From the NCBI GenBank assembly GCA_900768705.1, contig CAAGEB010000022.1, positions 1 to 5,129 on the forward strand: a stretch of 5,129 nt of DNA, given 5' to 3'. A model generated the notes under the pieces. The model did not search any database, was not told where the DNA came from, and was given only the letters and a program-made list of their open reading frames with translations. Every line of letters begins with the position of its first letter. The stretch's first letter is position 1. The position numbers and the translations under genes are program-made. This stretch comes from Oscillospiraceae bacterium. GTDB lineage: Bacteria > Bacillota > Clostridia > Oscillospirales > Ruminococcaceae. Shown here one piece after another: positions 1-5,129 of the stretch.

Positions 1-78
1 CTCTAATTTTCACCGTACAACGCTTCTTCTTTTCTACTGGCACCGTGCTTCACACGTCTGCCATTGCTGTAAAATAAT

Positions 79-90
79 CGGGCTTGCCCG
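79..90. repeat. Short inverted repeat CGGGC-TT-GCCCG
   Basis: Perfect 5-base arms separated by two bases; as a hairpin it would form four pairs with a four-base loop. It is the first of the inverted repeats before the relaxase gene and may belong to the transfer origin. Confidence 0.45.
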
Positions 91-112
91 TTGGTCGGAA
101 ATGAGGGAATTT

Positions 113-128
113 GGGTAGCATAATACCC
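113..128. repeat. Inverted repeat GGGTA-N6-TACCC
   Basis: Perfect 5-base arms (113-117 and 124-128) around a six-base loop. Its right arm shares bases 127-128 with the next, larger hairpin (127-151), so the two structures exclude each other when single-stranded. Alternative hairpins around a nick are a known feature of MobV origins such as pMV158; applying that here is inference. Confidence 0.45.
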
Positions 129-151
129 CGGATTTTCAGCAGAAAACCGGG
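127..151. repeat. Strong hairpin CCCGG(A)TTTTC-AGCA-GAAAACCGGG
   Basis: The left arm at 127-137 pairs with the right arm at 142-151 over ten base pairs with one bulged A (132) and a four-base loop AGCA. It is the strongest fold in the region upstream of the relaxase. No T-tract follows on the + strand, so it is not an obvious terminator; a relaxase recognition hairpin is the preferred reading. Confidence 0.6.
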
Positions 152-156
152 ACAGA

Positions 157-179
157 CCGCAAAAAGCGGCAGCAAGCTG
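157..179. repeat. Two small adjacent inverted repeats
   Basis: CCGC-AAAAA-GCGG (157-169) is followed at once by CAGC-AA-GCTG (170-179). Each is only four pairs, so either alone could be chance, but they extend the run of dyads between the main hairpin and the relaxase start. Confidence 0.35.
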
Positions 180-192
180 TGAGATTATGGAA

Positions 193-212
193 GAATTTTC
201 CTCGCAAAATTC
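193..212. repeat. Perfect inverted repeat GAATTTT-N6-AAAATTC
   Basis: Seven-base perfect arms (193-199 and 206-212) separate a six-base spacer CCTCGC. It may be a protein-binding site of the relaxosome or an operator for relaxase autoregulation; MobM of pMV158 is known to regulate its own promoter near oriT, but nothing here proves this. Confidence 0.5.
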
Positions 213-226
213 AGAAACAATGATGT

Positions 227-249
227 CGGAAGGCTCAAAAAAGCCTCCG
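227..249. repeat. Hairpin CGG(A)AGGCT-CAAAAA-AGCCTCCG
   Basis: Arms 227-235 and 242-249 form eight pairs with one bulged A and a six-base loop. It ends 28 bases before the relaxase ATG, so in a transcript it would lie in the 5' leader. It lacks a following T-tract on either strand and is not a typical intrinsic terminator. It could be part of oriT or influence relaxase translation. Confidence 0.5.
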
Positions 250-277
250 GCAAATCGAAAAAACGACTAAAAAAATC

Positions 278-1753
278 ATGGCAAATTCACAAAAACAAGT
301 CATGGATCTGAAGGTCGCAAAGGGCTTCTCCGAAGCTCAAAGTGACGAGCATAAACGCAACTGGGACGATAAAAAATGGGGTCGGGCATCGGGATATGGT
401 GCCTACGACCGCACACGCGACCGCCTGAATTTCGAGATTGTGAACGGTAAAATTGTTCCTATCGACAAGAAGAAATCCATTCCGGAACGCATCCGTGAGA
501 TTCTGTCGGCACGTGGCATCAAAGACCCGAACGAAGGATTACCGGAGCCGAAATACCGCACGGTGGTGAACTTCATTTTCGGAGGTTCACGTGCGAGAAT
601 GCACGAGCTGGCTTTCGGGGAACAGACGGTCAATCTCAATAAAGATGCCGACAATTCCCATATCAAACGCTGTTCCGATATCGAGAAATGGGCACTGGAC
701 GTGTACCGTTTTGTCGCGGACAAATGGGGAGAGGAAAACATCGCCGGCTTTGTCGTACACCTCGACGAGACGAACCCGCATTGCCATTGCACGCTGCTTC
801 CCATAAGGGACGGACGCTTCGCTTTCAAAAAAATATTCGGTGGAAAAGACCTGTATGACTACAAGGACTATATGCGCTCGCTTCATGATGAATTTGCGAA
901 AGTGAATGAAAAATGGGGACTGGTGCGAGGTTCCGACATATCGAAGACCGGGGCGAGGAATATCCCTCCGCAGGAATACAGGCGTATGCTGAGCCGGGAA
1001 TGTGCGGATCTTGAATCACAGATAGAATCGGACAAATCCCTGCTGCAGCAGCTGAAACTTGAGGTCTCCCACGCCGAAAGGAGGGTGAAAGGACTGACCA
1101 CGATGATAGCCAATCTCGAAAGCCGCAAGGCGGAACTGGAACAGGAAATGGTACAGCTTTCAACCGACCTACAGGCAGGGAAAGGTGACGCTGACGAGTT
1201 GCAGAGGAACATCGACAGGCTCGGAAAAGACTATCAGAAAGTGCTTGATTCCCTCACGGACAAGCGTCAGAAACTCGCAGAAGCCAGCCGCAGGCTGTCC
1301 GAATACCGGGAGCTGGAGGAAGAATCCAGGGAGAAAACCAACGAATACCGGCAGCAGGCGGAGGACTATAAAAGGAGTATCCGCGAAGCATCGGGCGACC
1401 TTGCCGGACAGATACGTTTCCGCATCGCAGACGCTTTTGTGAACGATGTCATAAGCAGCCTCAGAAGCACCATGCCGAAACTCGGCGATGCCGGTTCCGC
1501 GCTTGACGGAACGCTGCTCGAAGACCTTGCGGAACGTGGCGAGGACATACTGAAATGTGCCGGAATGTTGTTCGCGGGATATGTGGACGGAGCCACGACT
1601 TTCGCCGAGGGACACGGAGGCGGCGGAGGCGGAAACGACCTGTCTTGGGGACGGAAAGATGATGAGGACGACCTGCTTTGGGCGCGGCGTTGCCTCTTCC
1701 GTGCGGCGAAAATGATGCGTCCGGCAGGCGGAAAATCTGTAAAACGCAAATGA
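278..1753 (+). CDS. MobV/Pre-family mobilization relaxase
   Basis: A DNA-nicking enzyme that would cut one strand at oriT and pilot it during conjugative mobilization. The N-terminal half (about residues 5-225) is a Mob_Pre domain. The metal site HLDETNPHCH is at 161-170 (His161, His168 and His170, with Asp163 and Glu164 between), preceded by GEENIA and followed by a basic/aromatic stretch much like MobM of pMV158. HKRN at 25-28 followed by DRLNFEI at 48-54 corresponds to the MobM motif HNER..HLNYEL; in MobM that first histidine is the nucleophile, so His25 is the probable one here. Residues about 235-370 are rich in Glu, Lys, Arg and heptad Leu and form a coiled coil, usual for dimerization in this family. 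The tail has a six-Gly run (447-452), an acidic DDEDD and a basic end. The start at 278 is the only ATG after an in-frame stop at 221-223, and keeps motif I whole. The leader is A-rich without Shine-Dalgarno, as usual in Bacteroidota. The gene is intact. No coupling or type IV secretion gene is visible, so mobilization in trans is inferred. Confidence 0.93.
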   Translation: MANSQKQVMDLKVAKGFSEAQSDEHKRNWDDKKWGRASGYGAYDRTRDRLNFEIVNGKIVPIDKKKSIPERIREILSARGIKDPNEGLPEPKYRTVVNFIFGGSRARMHELAFGEQTVNLNKDADNSHIKRCSDIEKWALDVYRFVADKWGEENIAGFVVHLDETNPHCHCTLLPIRDGRFAFKKIFGGKDLYDYKDYMRSLHDEFAKVNEKWGLVRGSDISKTGARNIPPQEYRRMLSRECADLESQIESDKSLLQQLKLEVSHAERRVKGLTTMIANLESRKAELEQEMVQLSTDLQAGKGDADELQRNIDRLGKDYQKVLDSLTDKRQKLAEASRRLSEYRELEEESREKTNEYRQQAEDYKRSIREASGDLAGQIRFRIADAFVNDVISSLRSTMPKLGDAGSALDGTLLEDLAERGEDILKCAGMLFAGYVDGATTFAEGHGGGGGGNDLSWGRKDDEDDLLWARRCLFRAAKMMRPAGGKSVKRK

Positions 1754-1781
1754 TGTAACACCAATTAAACAAATTCAAACG

Positions 1782-3206
1782 ATGAAGAAAATCTTATTTT
1801 CAATGCTCATGACCCTCGTGGCACTGCTTGACGCAGATGCCCATGCGGTCAGCCACGCAGAGATGAAACTGAAAGAAATCGAAGCCGGGCAAAAGGAAAT
1901 CTCGCTCCGCAAGAAGCCTGCCTACCTCTCCGGCGCAATCATCCCGTCATGGAAAGACAACTGGTTTGTCAGCGTCTCGGGAGGCGTGTCCTCCTTTATC
2001 GGCTCGCCGCTTGGATGCGCCGACCTGTTCGGCCGCATAAAGCCTGCCCTTCAGATTTCATTGGGCAAGTGGCATACGCCTTCGGTGGGAAACCGTCTCG
2101 TCTTTCAGGGCTTCGAGTGGAAAAGCGGAGCTTTGACAGACCAGCAGTACCGCCATTACCATGCCGACCTGCTCGTGAACCTGATGCCATCCCTGTCTAT
2201 GGGCGACAAGGAGTGCCGGTGGGATATCATTCCTTTTGTCGGCGTGGGAGTGATTGACAACCGCGATGCCGACAGTAATCCTTTTGCCTTCAATTATGGC
2301 GTACAGGGACGTTTCCGCATTGCCAACGGCTTCCATATTACAGCCGAAATAGGCAACGCAACCACGTTCAAGGATGCCGACGGTCTTGGCTCCGCAAGGG
2401 AAATCGGCGACCATCTGCTGACACTCTCCGCCGGTGTATCATGGACTTTCGGCAAGAACAGAGGTTGGAAAAAGGTCTTGGACGCACGACCTTATGTCAT
2501 CCGAAACGAACGGCTGGAAGCCTTGGCATACGCACAGGAAAGGGAAAACGAGAGACTGGCCAAAGAAAACGAGGCGAACCTCAGACTGATTGCCGAACTC
2601 CGCAAGATTCTGGAAATAGAGGGACTGCTGGACAGGTATGCCGGATATTTTGACCGCACTGACGACAATGGCAGTGCATCGGCCGGAGGCTACGCCATGA
2701 ATGATTACAGCGGACTTAACTCGCTTAGGAAACGCCTCCGTGAAGGTAAAAACGGCAACGCTGCGACAGACAGCAAGTCCGGCAAATCACAGTCCGGCAA
2801 TGGGAACGGTAACGCGACAGACGGTGACAGCAGCGGCGGAGTGTACGGATATCCGGGTGATGCCGCAGACGGGAACGCACCTCTCGGCGCACCGATTTAT
2901 TTCTTCTTTGAACTCGGTACCGACAATCTTGTAGAAGAATCACAGATGGTGAACATCGACGCGATTGCGCGTGTCGCAAAGAAATACGGTCTTGGAATTG
3001 AAATCACGGGAGCCGCAGACAAAGCCACCGGAACGGAAATGATAAACTCCAATCTCGGCTCTCTCAGGGCTTCTTTCATCGCCGGATGCCTCAAGGAAAG
3101 AGGTGTAGAGAAAAGTCTGATCAAGACTTTTTCAAAGGGAGGAATTGATGATTACACACCAGGCAAAGCGAACAGAAACGCCACTGTGAGGCTTTTCTTG
3201 CCATGA
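1782..3206 (+). CDS. Exported OmpA-like outer-membrane protein
   Basis: A predicted envelope protein of 474 residues. Residues 1 to about 20-22 form a signal peptide (MKKI start, hydrophobic core, ADA/AHA cleavage sites, no lipobox cysteine). About 60-224 alternate short polar and aromatic strands (WFVSVSGG, FVGVGV, GVSWTFG), as expected for a small outer-membrane beta-barrel. About 240-282 is Glu/Arg/Leu-rich coiled coil. About 292-368 is a Gly/Asn/Ser/Asp linker. From 370 to the end is an OmpA C-terminal domain: the FFFELGTDNL strand, ITGAADKATG with Asp413, NSNLGSLRA with Arg429, and terminal NRNATVRLF. Asp and Arg at these sites bind diaminopimelate in OmpA relatives; the usual GHTD and NRRVE forms are altered here, so the domain is divergent. 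The gene begins 28 bases after the relaxase stop with no promoter seen between, so it is probably cotranscribed, and a terminator follows. The role is unknown: wall anchoring is likely, and a part in transfer or surface exclusion is a guess. The barrel assignment is from pattern only. Confidence 0.85.
   Translation: MKKILFSMLMTLVALLDADAHAVSHAEMKLKEIEAGQKEISLRKKPAYLSGAIIPSWKDNWFVSVSGGVSSFIGSPLGCADLFGRIKPALQISLGKWHTPSVGNRLVFQGFEWKSGALTDQQYRHYHADLLVNLMPSLSMGDKECRWDIIPFVGVGVIDNRDADSNPFAFNYGVQGRFRIANGFHITAEIGNATTFKDADGLGSAREIGDHLLTLSAGVSWTFGKNRGWKKVLDARPYVIRNERLEALAYAQERENERLAKENEANLRLIAELRKILEIEGLLDRYAGYFDRTDDNGSASAGGYAMNDYSGLNSLRKRLREGKNGNAATDSKSGKSQSGNGNGNATDGDSSGGVYGYPGDAADGNAPLGAPIYFFFELGTDNLVEESQMVNIDAIARVAKKYGLGIEITGAADKATGTEMINSNLGSLRASFIAGCLKERGVEKSLIKTFSKGGIDDYTPGKANRNATVRLFLP
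2751..2831 (+). repeat. Imperfect direct repeat in the OmpA-like linker
   Basis: The linker encodes NGNAATDS (residues 324-331) and, after a Ser/Gly/Lys-rich spacer, NGNATDGDS (342-350), with matching DNA (AACGGCAACGCTGCGACAGAC versus a shortened copy AACGGTAACGCGACAGAC). This suggests duplication and drift within a flexible, low-complexity segment. Length variation here would stay in frame if whole units change. Confidence 0.4.
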
Positions 3207-3248
3207 TATAGACGAGAGCTTAAAGCTAACTTTTTCATTTTTTTTGCA

Positions 3249-3288
3249 GGCAGTCCCGACCGTGATGGCCGGGGCTGTCTTTATAATT
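3249..3288 (+). terminator. Intrinsic terminator of the relaxase-OmpA unit
   Basis: Arms 3249-3261 and 3267-3279 pair over 12 of 13 positions (two G-T wobbles and one A-C mismatch) around the loop GTGAT, followed by TTTATAATT. It lies 42 bases after the OmpA-like stop codon. A weaker AGCT-TAA-AGCT stem (3217-3227) with two T-runs lies just upstream and may assist. Read on the - strand the hairpin is followed by A, not T, so it does not look like the terminator for the convergent ATPase gene; none is obvious for that gene. Confidence 0.75.
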
Positions 3289-3347
3289 AAAATAGGGAAC
3301 TTGATTCAATCAGAACTACCTACAGGGTGACAAACCTTACCGTTTTA

Positions 3348-4685
3348 TTACATATCATCTATGGTATAAAGCCGGGATTCTATCTCATATCCGGATAATA
3401 TCTTGACTCTTATGTGCTCGATTTTAGCCATGAACGACTTGTTATCATAGTTGCGGGCATTGCGCTTTACTTCGGCGACGAGTGCTGATTTCCCTTCCGT
3501 CCGTATGCCTACTATGTCTATCTCATTGGCTTCTTTCCCTGACTTGGCCTCCCACCACGAACCTATCTCGCGGAATCCGCCTTCCTCCGCCAGCTTCTGA
3601 CGGAAATACTTTTCAAGCATAAGTCCTGAATAGGTAGGATAATCCCGCATGACCACTTCACGCAAATCGTCATAGTTGTCAAGCTCAATCATGGAACGGT
3701 TGCGCTCTATAAAACGGAACCAGAACTGCATGAAATTGTCGCTTATGCGGAAACGCACGGTGTTCTTGCTCCCAGGTTTAGACATGACAGGACGGAATTT
3801 CGATATTATATTATATGTGTTCTCCAGCCGTTCAAGATGGCCGCCGATAGCCATTCCGCCCAGAGCCGCCGTGATTTCAGCCTGGGATGTGCGTCCCTGC
3901 GCGATGGCGAGGAGAATGGAAAAATAGGTGCCGTAATCACGTCCGAACTCCGTAATCAGCAGATTGCGTCCTTCGTCAATAAAGGGAGACATATACGACA
4001 CGGAGAAACGGAGCATGGACTCTTCCGTTACATGACCGTTGTCACAAAAAAGCTCGATATACTTCGGTATTCCACCTGTTATAGAATACAGTGCCAGAAG
4101 ATCCCCGTTGGTATATTCCGGATTGTAATCCTTCAGAATCTCCTTCACAACCTTTATCCTGAAAGGCCGCAGGTTGATGATATTGTCGGCTCGGCCGAAC
4201 AACGGCTCATGCGCATCGGTAAAAATCCGGCGCATCATAGACATGACAGAACCGCTCAGGACAAGGTTCATCCTTGTATCCAAACGGTAGCTGTCCCACA
4301 GGTTCTGCAGGTCGCTGAACACAGACGGATTGACGGTCATGAACTCCTGGAACTCATCAATGACAAGAGTGAACCTCTCGGTCTTTGCAAGTTCAAACAG
4401 ATGTCTCAGCACTCCTGTTACCGACATCAGACCTTCCGGTACATATCCGTGCAGTTTGCTGTGTATCTCCCTGACAAAATCATCCACAAGGGCGGCCTCG
4501 GCCTTACGTCCGGTAAAGAAATACAGCATCGGGGCATCGCTGTCCTCAAACGCTTTCTTTATCAGGCTCGTCTTGCCGATGCGTCGGCGTCCTGTCAGAA
4601 CCGTCATGCGGGAGTTGTGCGTAAATGACAGATTGCATATACGCTTCAACTCGGCTATCTCGTTTTCTCTGTTATAAAATCTCAT
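3348..4685 (-). CDS. ATPase_2/DUF234-type ATPase with nuclease-like C-terminus
   Basis: A 445-residue STAND/AAA-like P-loop ATPase. Walker A is GRRRIGKT at 32-39, Walker B is FTLVIDEF at 105-112 (Asp110, Glu111), a sensor-like LVLSGS is at 141-146, and PLFGRADN..LRPF at 161-175 is characteristic of the archaeal-type ATPase_2 group. SITGGIPKYIELF (201-213) begins the helical lid, and about 250-300 looks like a winged helix (SQAEITAALG). The C-terminus (about 320-445) matches DUF234: Glu359, then EIDIVG with Asp390, and AEVK with Glu405 and Lys407, the PD-(D/E)XK nuclease arrangement. The family is abundant in Bacteroidales and archaea; its cellular role is not established. All key residues are present, so ATP binding and a metal-dependent nuclease fold are plausible, but nuclease activity is not shown. 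It starts ATGAGATTT right where family members begin (FYNRENEI) and ends in tandem TAA codons. It is convergent to the mobilization genes and has its own promoter, so it is probably an independent cargo gene. Confidence 0.88.
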   Translation of the reverse strand: MRFYNRENEIAELKRICNLSFTHNSRMTVLTGRRRIGKTSLIKKAFEDSDAPMLYFFTGRKAEAALVDDFVREIHSKLHGYVPEGLMSVTGVLRHLFELAKTERFTLVIDEFQEFMTVNPSVFSDLQNLWDSYRLDTRMNLVLSGSVMSMMRRIFTDAHEPLFGRADNIINLRPFRIKVVKEILKDYNPEYTNGDLLALYSITGGIPKYIELFCDNGHVTEESMLRFSVSYMSPFIDEGRNLLITEFGRDYGTYFSILLAIAQGRTSQAEITAALGGMAIGGHLERLENTYNIISKFRPVMSKPGSKNTVRFRISDNFMQFWFRFIERNRSMIELDNYDDLREVVMRDYPTYSGLMLEKYFRQKLAEEGGFREIGSWWEAKSGKEANEIDIVGIRTEGKSALVAEVKRNARNYDNKSFMAKIEHIRVKILSGYEIESRLYTIDDM

Positions 4686-4697
4686 ATCTCACTCGCA

Positions 4698-4732
4698 TTT
4701 GCAACGGCGGTTGATTCAACCACGGTTGCAAA
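4698..4732. promoter_or_regulatory. 35-base dyad over the ATPase promoter
   Basis: TTTGCAAC (4698-4705) and GTTGCAAA (4725-4732) are perfect 8-base arms, and GGTTGA (4709-4714) and TCAACC (4716-4721) are perfect inner 6-base arms, all centred on base 4715; one of the three bases in the gap between arms also pairs (4707 with 4723). The right end overlaps the -7 box of the ATPase promoter and the rest covers the expected transcription start and leader. It could be an operator for a dimeric repressor or a 5' leader hairpin; the symmetry is seen and the function inferred. Confidence 0.6.
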
Positions 4733-4759
4733 GGTAGTCATTTTTCCGTAATTACACAA
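4729..4759 (-). promoter_or_regulatory. Bacteroidota-type promoter of the ATPase gene
   Basis: On the - strand, TTG (4759-4757) is followed after exactly 20 bases by TACCTTTG (4736-4729), a full match to the Bacteroides TTTG/TAnnTTTG pattern. The -7 box ends 43 bases before the ATPase ATG, giving a leader of roughly 35-40 bases that includes the dyad. Confidence 0.75.
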
Positions 4760-4922
4760 GAAATCGGCTCATTTTTAATAGAATAAGCACGTGTATAGTA
4801 CGAAAAAAGATTAAAAGCATAAATGTAGGGATATAAAATAGCCCTCAAATGTGAAATCATCTGTTAGACTTCTATAATTCTGCCAGCCGGTCAATTTTTC
4901 TAAAAAATAATCCGCTAAAAAC
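4760..4922. other. AT-rich divergent intergenic stretch
   Basis: This stretch lies between the ATPase promoter and the first + strand promoter. It is clearly richer in A and T than the coding regions to its left. I see no gene, RNA fold, tandem repeat or terminal inverted repeat of an insertion sequence here. Confidence 0.5.
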
Positions 4923-4953
4923 TTGTGTATGTGAGAATTATTTTGTACCTTTA
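4923..4953 (+). promoter_or_regulatory. Bacteroidota-type promoter toward the right edge
   Basis: TTG (4923-4925), 20 bases, then TACCTTTA (4946-4953): one mismatch to TAnnTTTG with the same spacing as the ATPase promoter. Transcription would start near 4958-4962 and run off the right edge. An 8-base inverted repeat TTACCAAT (4963-4970) / ATTGGTAA (5007-5014) falls in the leader it would make. Confidence 0.55.
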
Positions 4954-4955
4954 GT

Positions 4956-5129
4956 ATGGGAATTACCAATCAAAAAGTAACAGAATATGGACATTATACT
5001 TCTACTATTGGTAAGCGTGTCCGCGATGCTGCCTTTTTTTTAACCATTATGTTTGTTACCTTTGCTGCAACATTATTAAAACCTCAAAACTATGTTAGCA
5101 GCAGAACGATACGAAAGTGTGTGGAACAA
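4956..5129 (+). CDS. Partial unrecognised ORF, frame uncertain
   Basis: From ATG 4956 a frame stays open for 58 codons to the window end (an in-frame stop lies at 4932-4934). It begins MGITNQKVTEYGHY, is basic around GKRVRDAA, and has one hydrophobic stretch (FFLTIMFVTFAATLL, about residues 26-40), so a small membrane protein is possible. The product was not recognised. Two points count against this start: the promoter at 4923-4953 would begin transcription at or just after this ATG, and a second promoter-like site at 5034-5064 points to another start. The competing reading is ATG 5092 in a different frame (MLAAERYESVWN, cut by the edge), preceded by an A-rich leader ATTAAAACCTCAAAACT typical of Bacteroidota start sites. 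Only one of the two is likely to be real. Confidence 0.35.
   Translation, partial: MGITNQKVTEYGHYTSTIGKRVRDAAFFLTIMFVTFAATLLKPQNYVSSRTIRKCVEQ
5034..5064 (+). promoter_or_regulatory. Second promoter-like site, perfect -7 box
   Basis: TACCTTTG (5057-5064) matches the Bacteroides -7 consensus exactly; the -33 position falls in an eight-T run (5034-5041) and lacks the G of TTG, so it is weak. It lies 27 bases before ATG 5092, a normal leader distance, which favours 5092 as the start of the gene running off the right edge. Confidence 0.45.
5092..5129 (+). CDS. Alternative partial gene start (excludes 4956 frame)
   Basis: ATG 5092 opens a frame of 12 codons (MLAAERYESVWN) plus two bases to the edge. 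It follows an A-rich leader and a perfect -7 box at the right spacing, which is better start context than ATG 4956. The fragment is too short to assign; a starting helix of a cytoplasmic protein is all that can be said. Confidence 0.35.
   Translation, partial: MLAAERYESVWN

Larger units (their letters stand above)
60..277. other. oriT: Candidate oriT / relaxase upstream region
   Basis: This gene-poor stretch lies directly before the MobV relaxase gene and contains at least five inverted repeats within about 170 bases (79-90, 113-128, 127-151, 157-169, 193-212, 227-249). MobV relaxases typically act on a transfer origin immediately upstream of their own gene, and these origins are built of hairpins flanking the nick. 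The position and hairpin density are seen; the oriT function is inferred. No match to the pMV158 nick consensus was found, so the nick site is unknown; the overlapping repeats at 113-151 are the best place to look. No convincing Bacteroidota promoter for the relaxase was found here. Confidence 0.5.

Noticed and set aside
2..116. Short + strand frames open from the left edge (ending at 77 and 116) as tails of an upstream gene.
   Set aside because: They are under 40 codons, show no recognisable motif, and the second overlaps the candidate oriT repeats.
227..249. Hairpin as an intrinsic terminator of an upstream gene.
   Set aside because: No T-run follows on either strand and no gene ends close by.
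1169..1778. Several - strand frames of 105-148 codons opposite the relaxase C-terminus.
   Set aside because: They mirror the coiled-coil and Gly-rich codons of the relaxase, have no start context and look like no protein family.
2751..2831. Possible CRISPR or tandem-repeat array.
   Set aside because: There are only two imperfect, in-frame copies inside a coding linker with no regular spacers.
3837..4628. A 263-codon + strand frame opposite the ATPase gene.
   Set aside because: It lies wholly antisense to a gene with intact Walker and nuclease motifs, its translation has no recognisable motif, and no promoter precedes it; it is a shadow frame.
3301..4719. The 9-base word TTGATTCAA occurs on both sides of the ATPase gene (3301-3309 and 4711-4719), like a target-site duplication.
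   Set aside because: A shared 9-mer is expected by chance in a window this size, the right copy lies inside the promoter dyad, and no terminal inverted repeats or transposase accompany it.

Overview
The window looks like part of a mobilizable element in a Bacteroidales genome (Bacteroides, Parabacteroides or a close relative). Three things support this. Start codons follow A-rich leaders with no Shine-Dalgarno sequence. Several upstream regions carry the Bacteroidota-type promoter (a TTG box about 20 bases before TAnnTTTG). The proteins also resemble Bacteroidales accessory-genome families. The exact species and element cannot be named from the sequence alone.

Layout. Bases 1-277 hold no convincing gene but are dense in inverted repeats, and are best read as the candidate transfer origin (oriT) of the relaxase that follows. 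Bases 278-1753 (+) encode a 491-residue MobV/Pre-type relaxase with an intact HLDE..PHxH metal site and a long coiled-coil C-terminus. After 28 bases comes 1782-3206 (+), a 474-residue exported OmpA-like protein: signal peptide, predicted barrel, coiled coil, low-complexity linker, and a divergent OmpA C-terminal peptidoglycan-binding domain. The two genes look like one transcription unit ending at a hairpin terminator at 3249-3283. Convergent to it, 3348-4685 (-) encodes a 445-residue ATPase of the archaeal-type ATPase_2/DUF234 group, with a PD-(D/E)XK nuclease-like C-terminus. Its promoter at 4729-4759 is nearly ideal and overlaps a 35-base dyad at 4698-4732.

The AT-rich right end (about 4740-5129) carries divergent promoter-like signals on the + strand and the beginning of a gene, or two competing reading frames, cut by the window edge. 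The product there was not recognised.

Working together: the relaxase would nick the adjacent oriT and lead the strand into a conjugation machine supplied in trans, since no coupling protein or type IV secretion gene is visible here. The OmpA-like protein is an envelope protein linked to the mobilization gene; its role in transfer, surface exclusion or envelope stability is inference. The ATPase appears to be an independently expressed cargo gene of unknown function.
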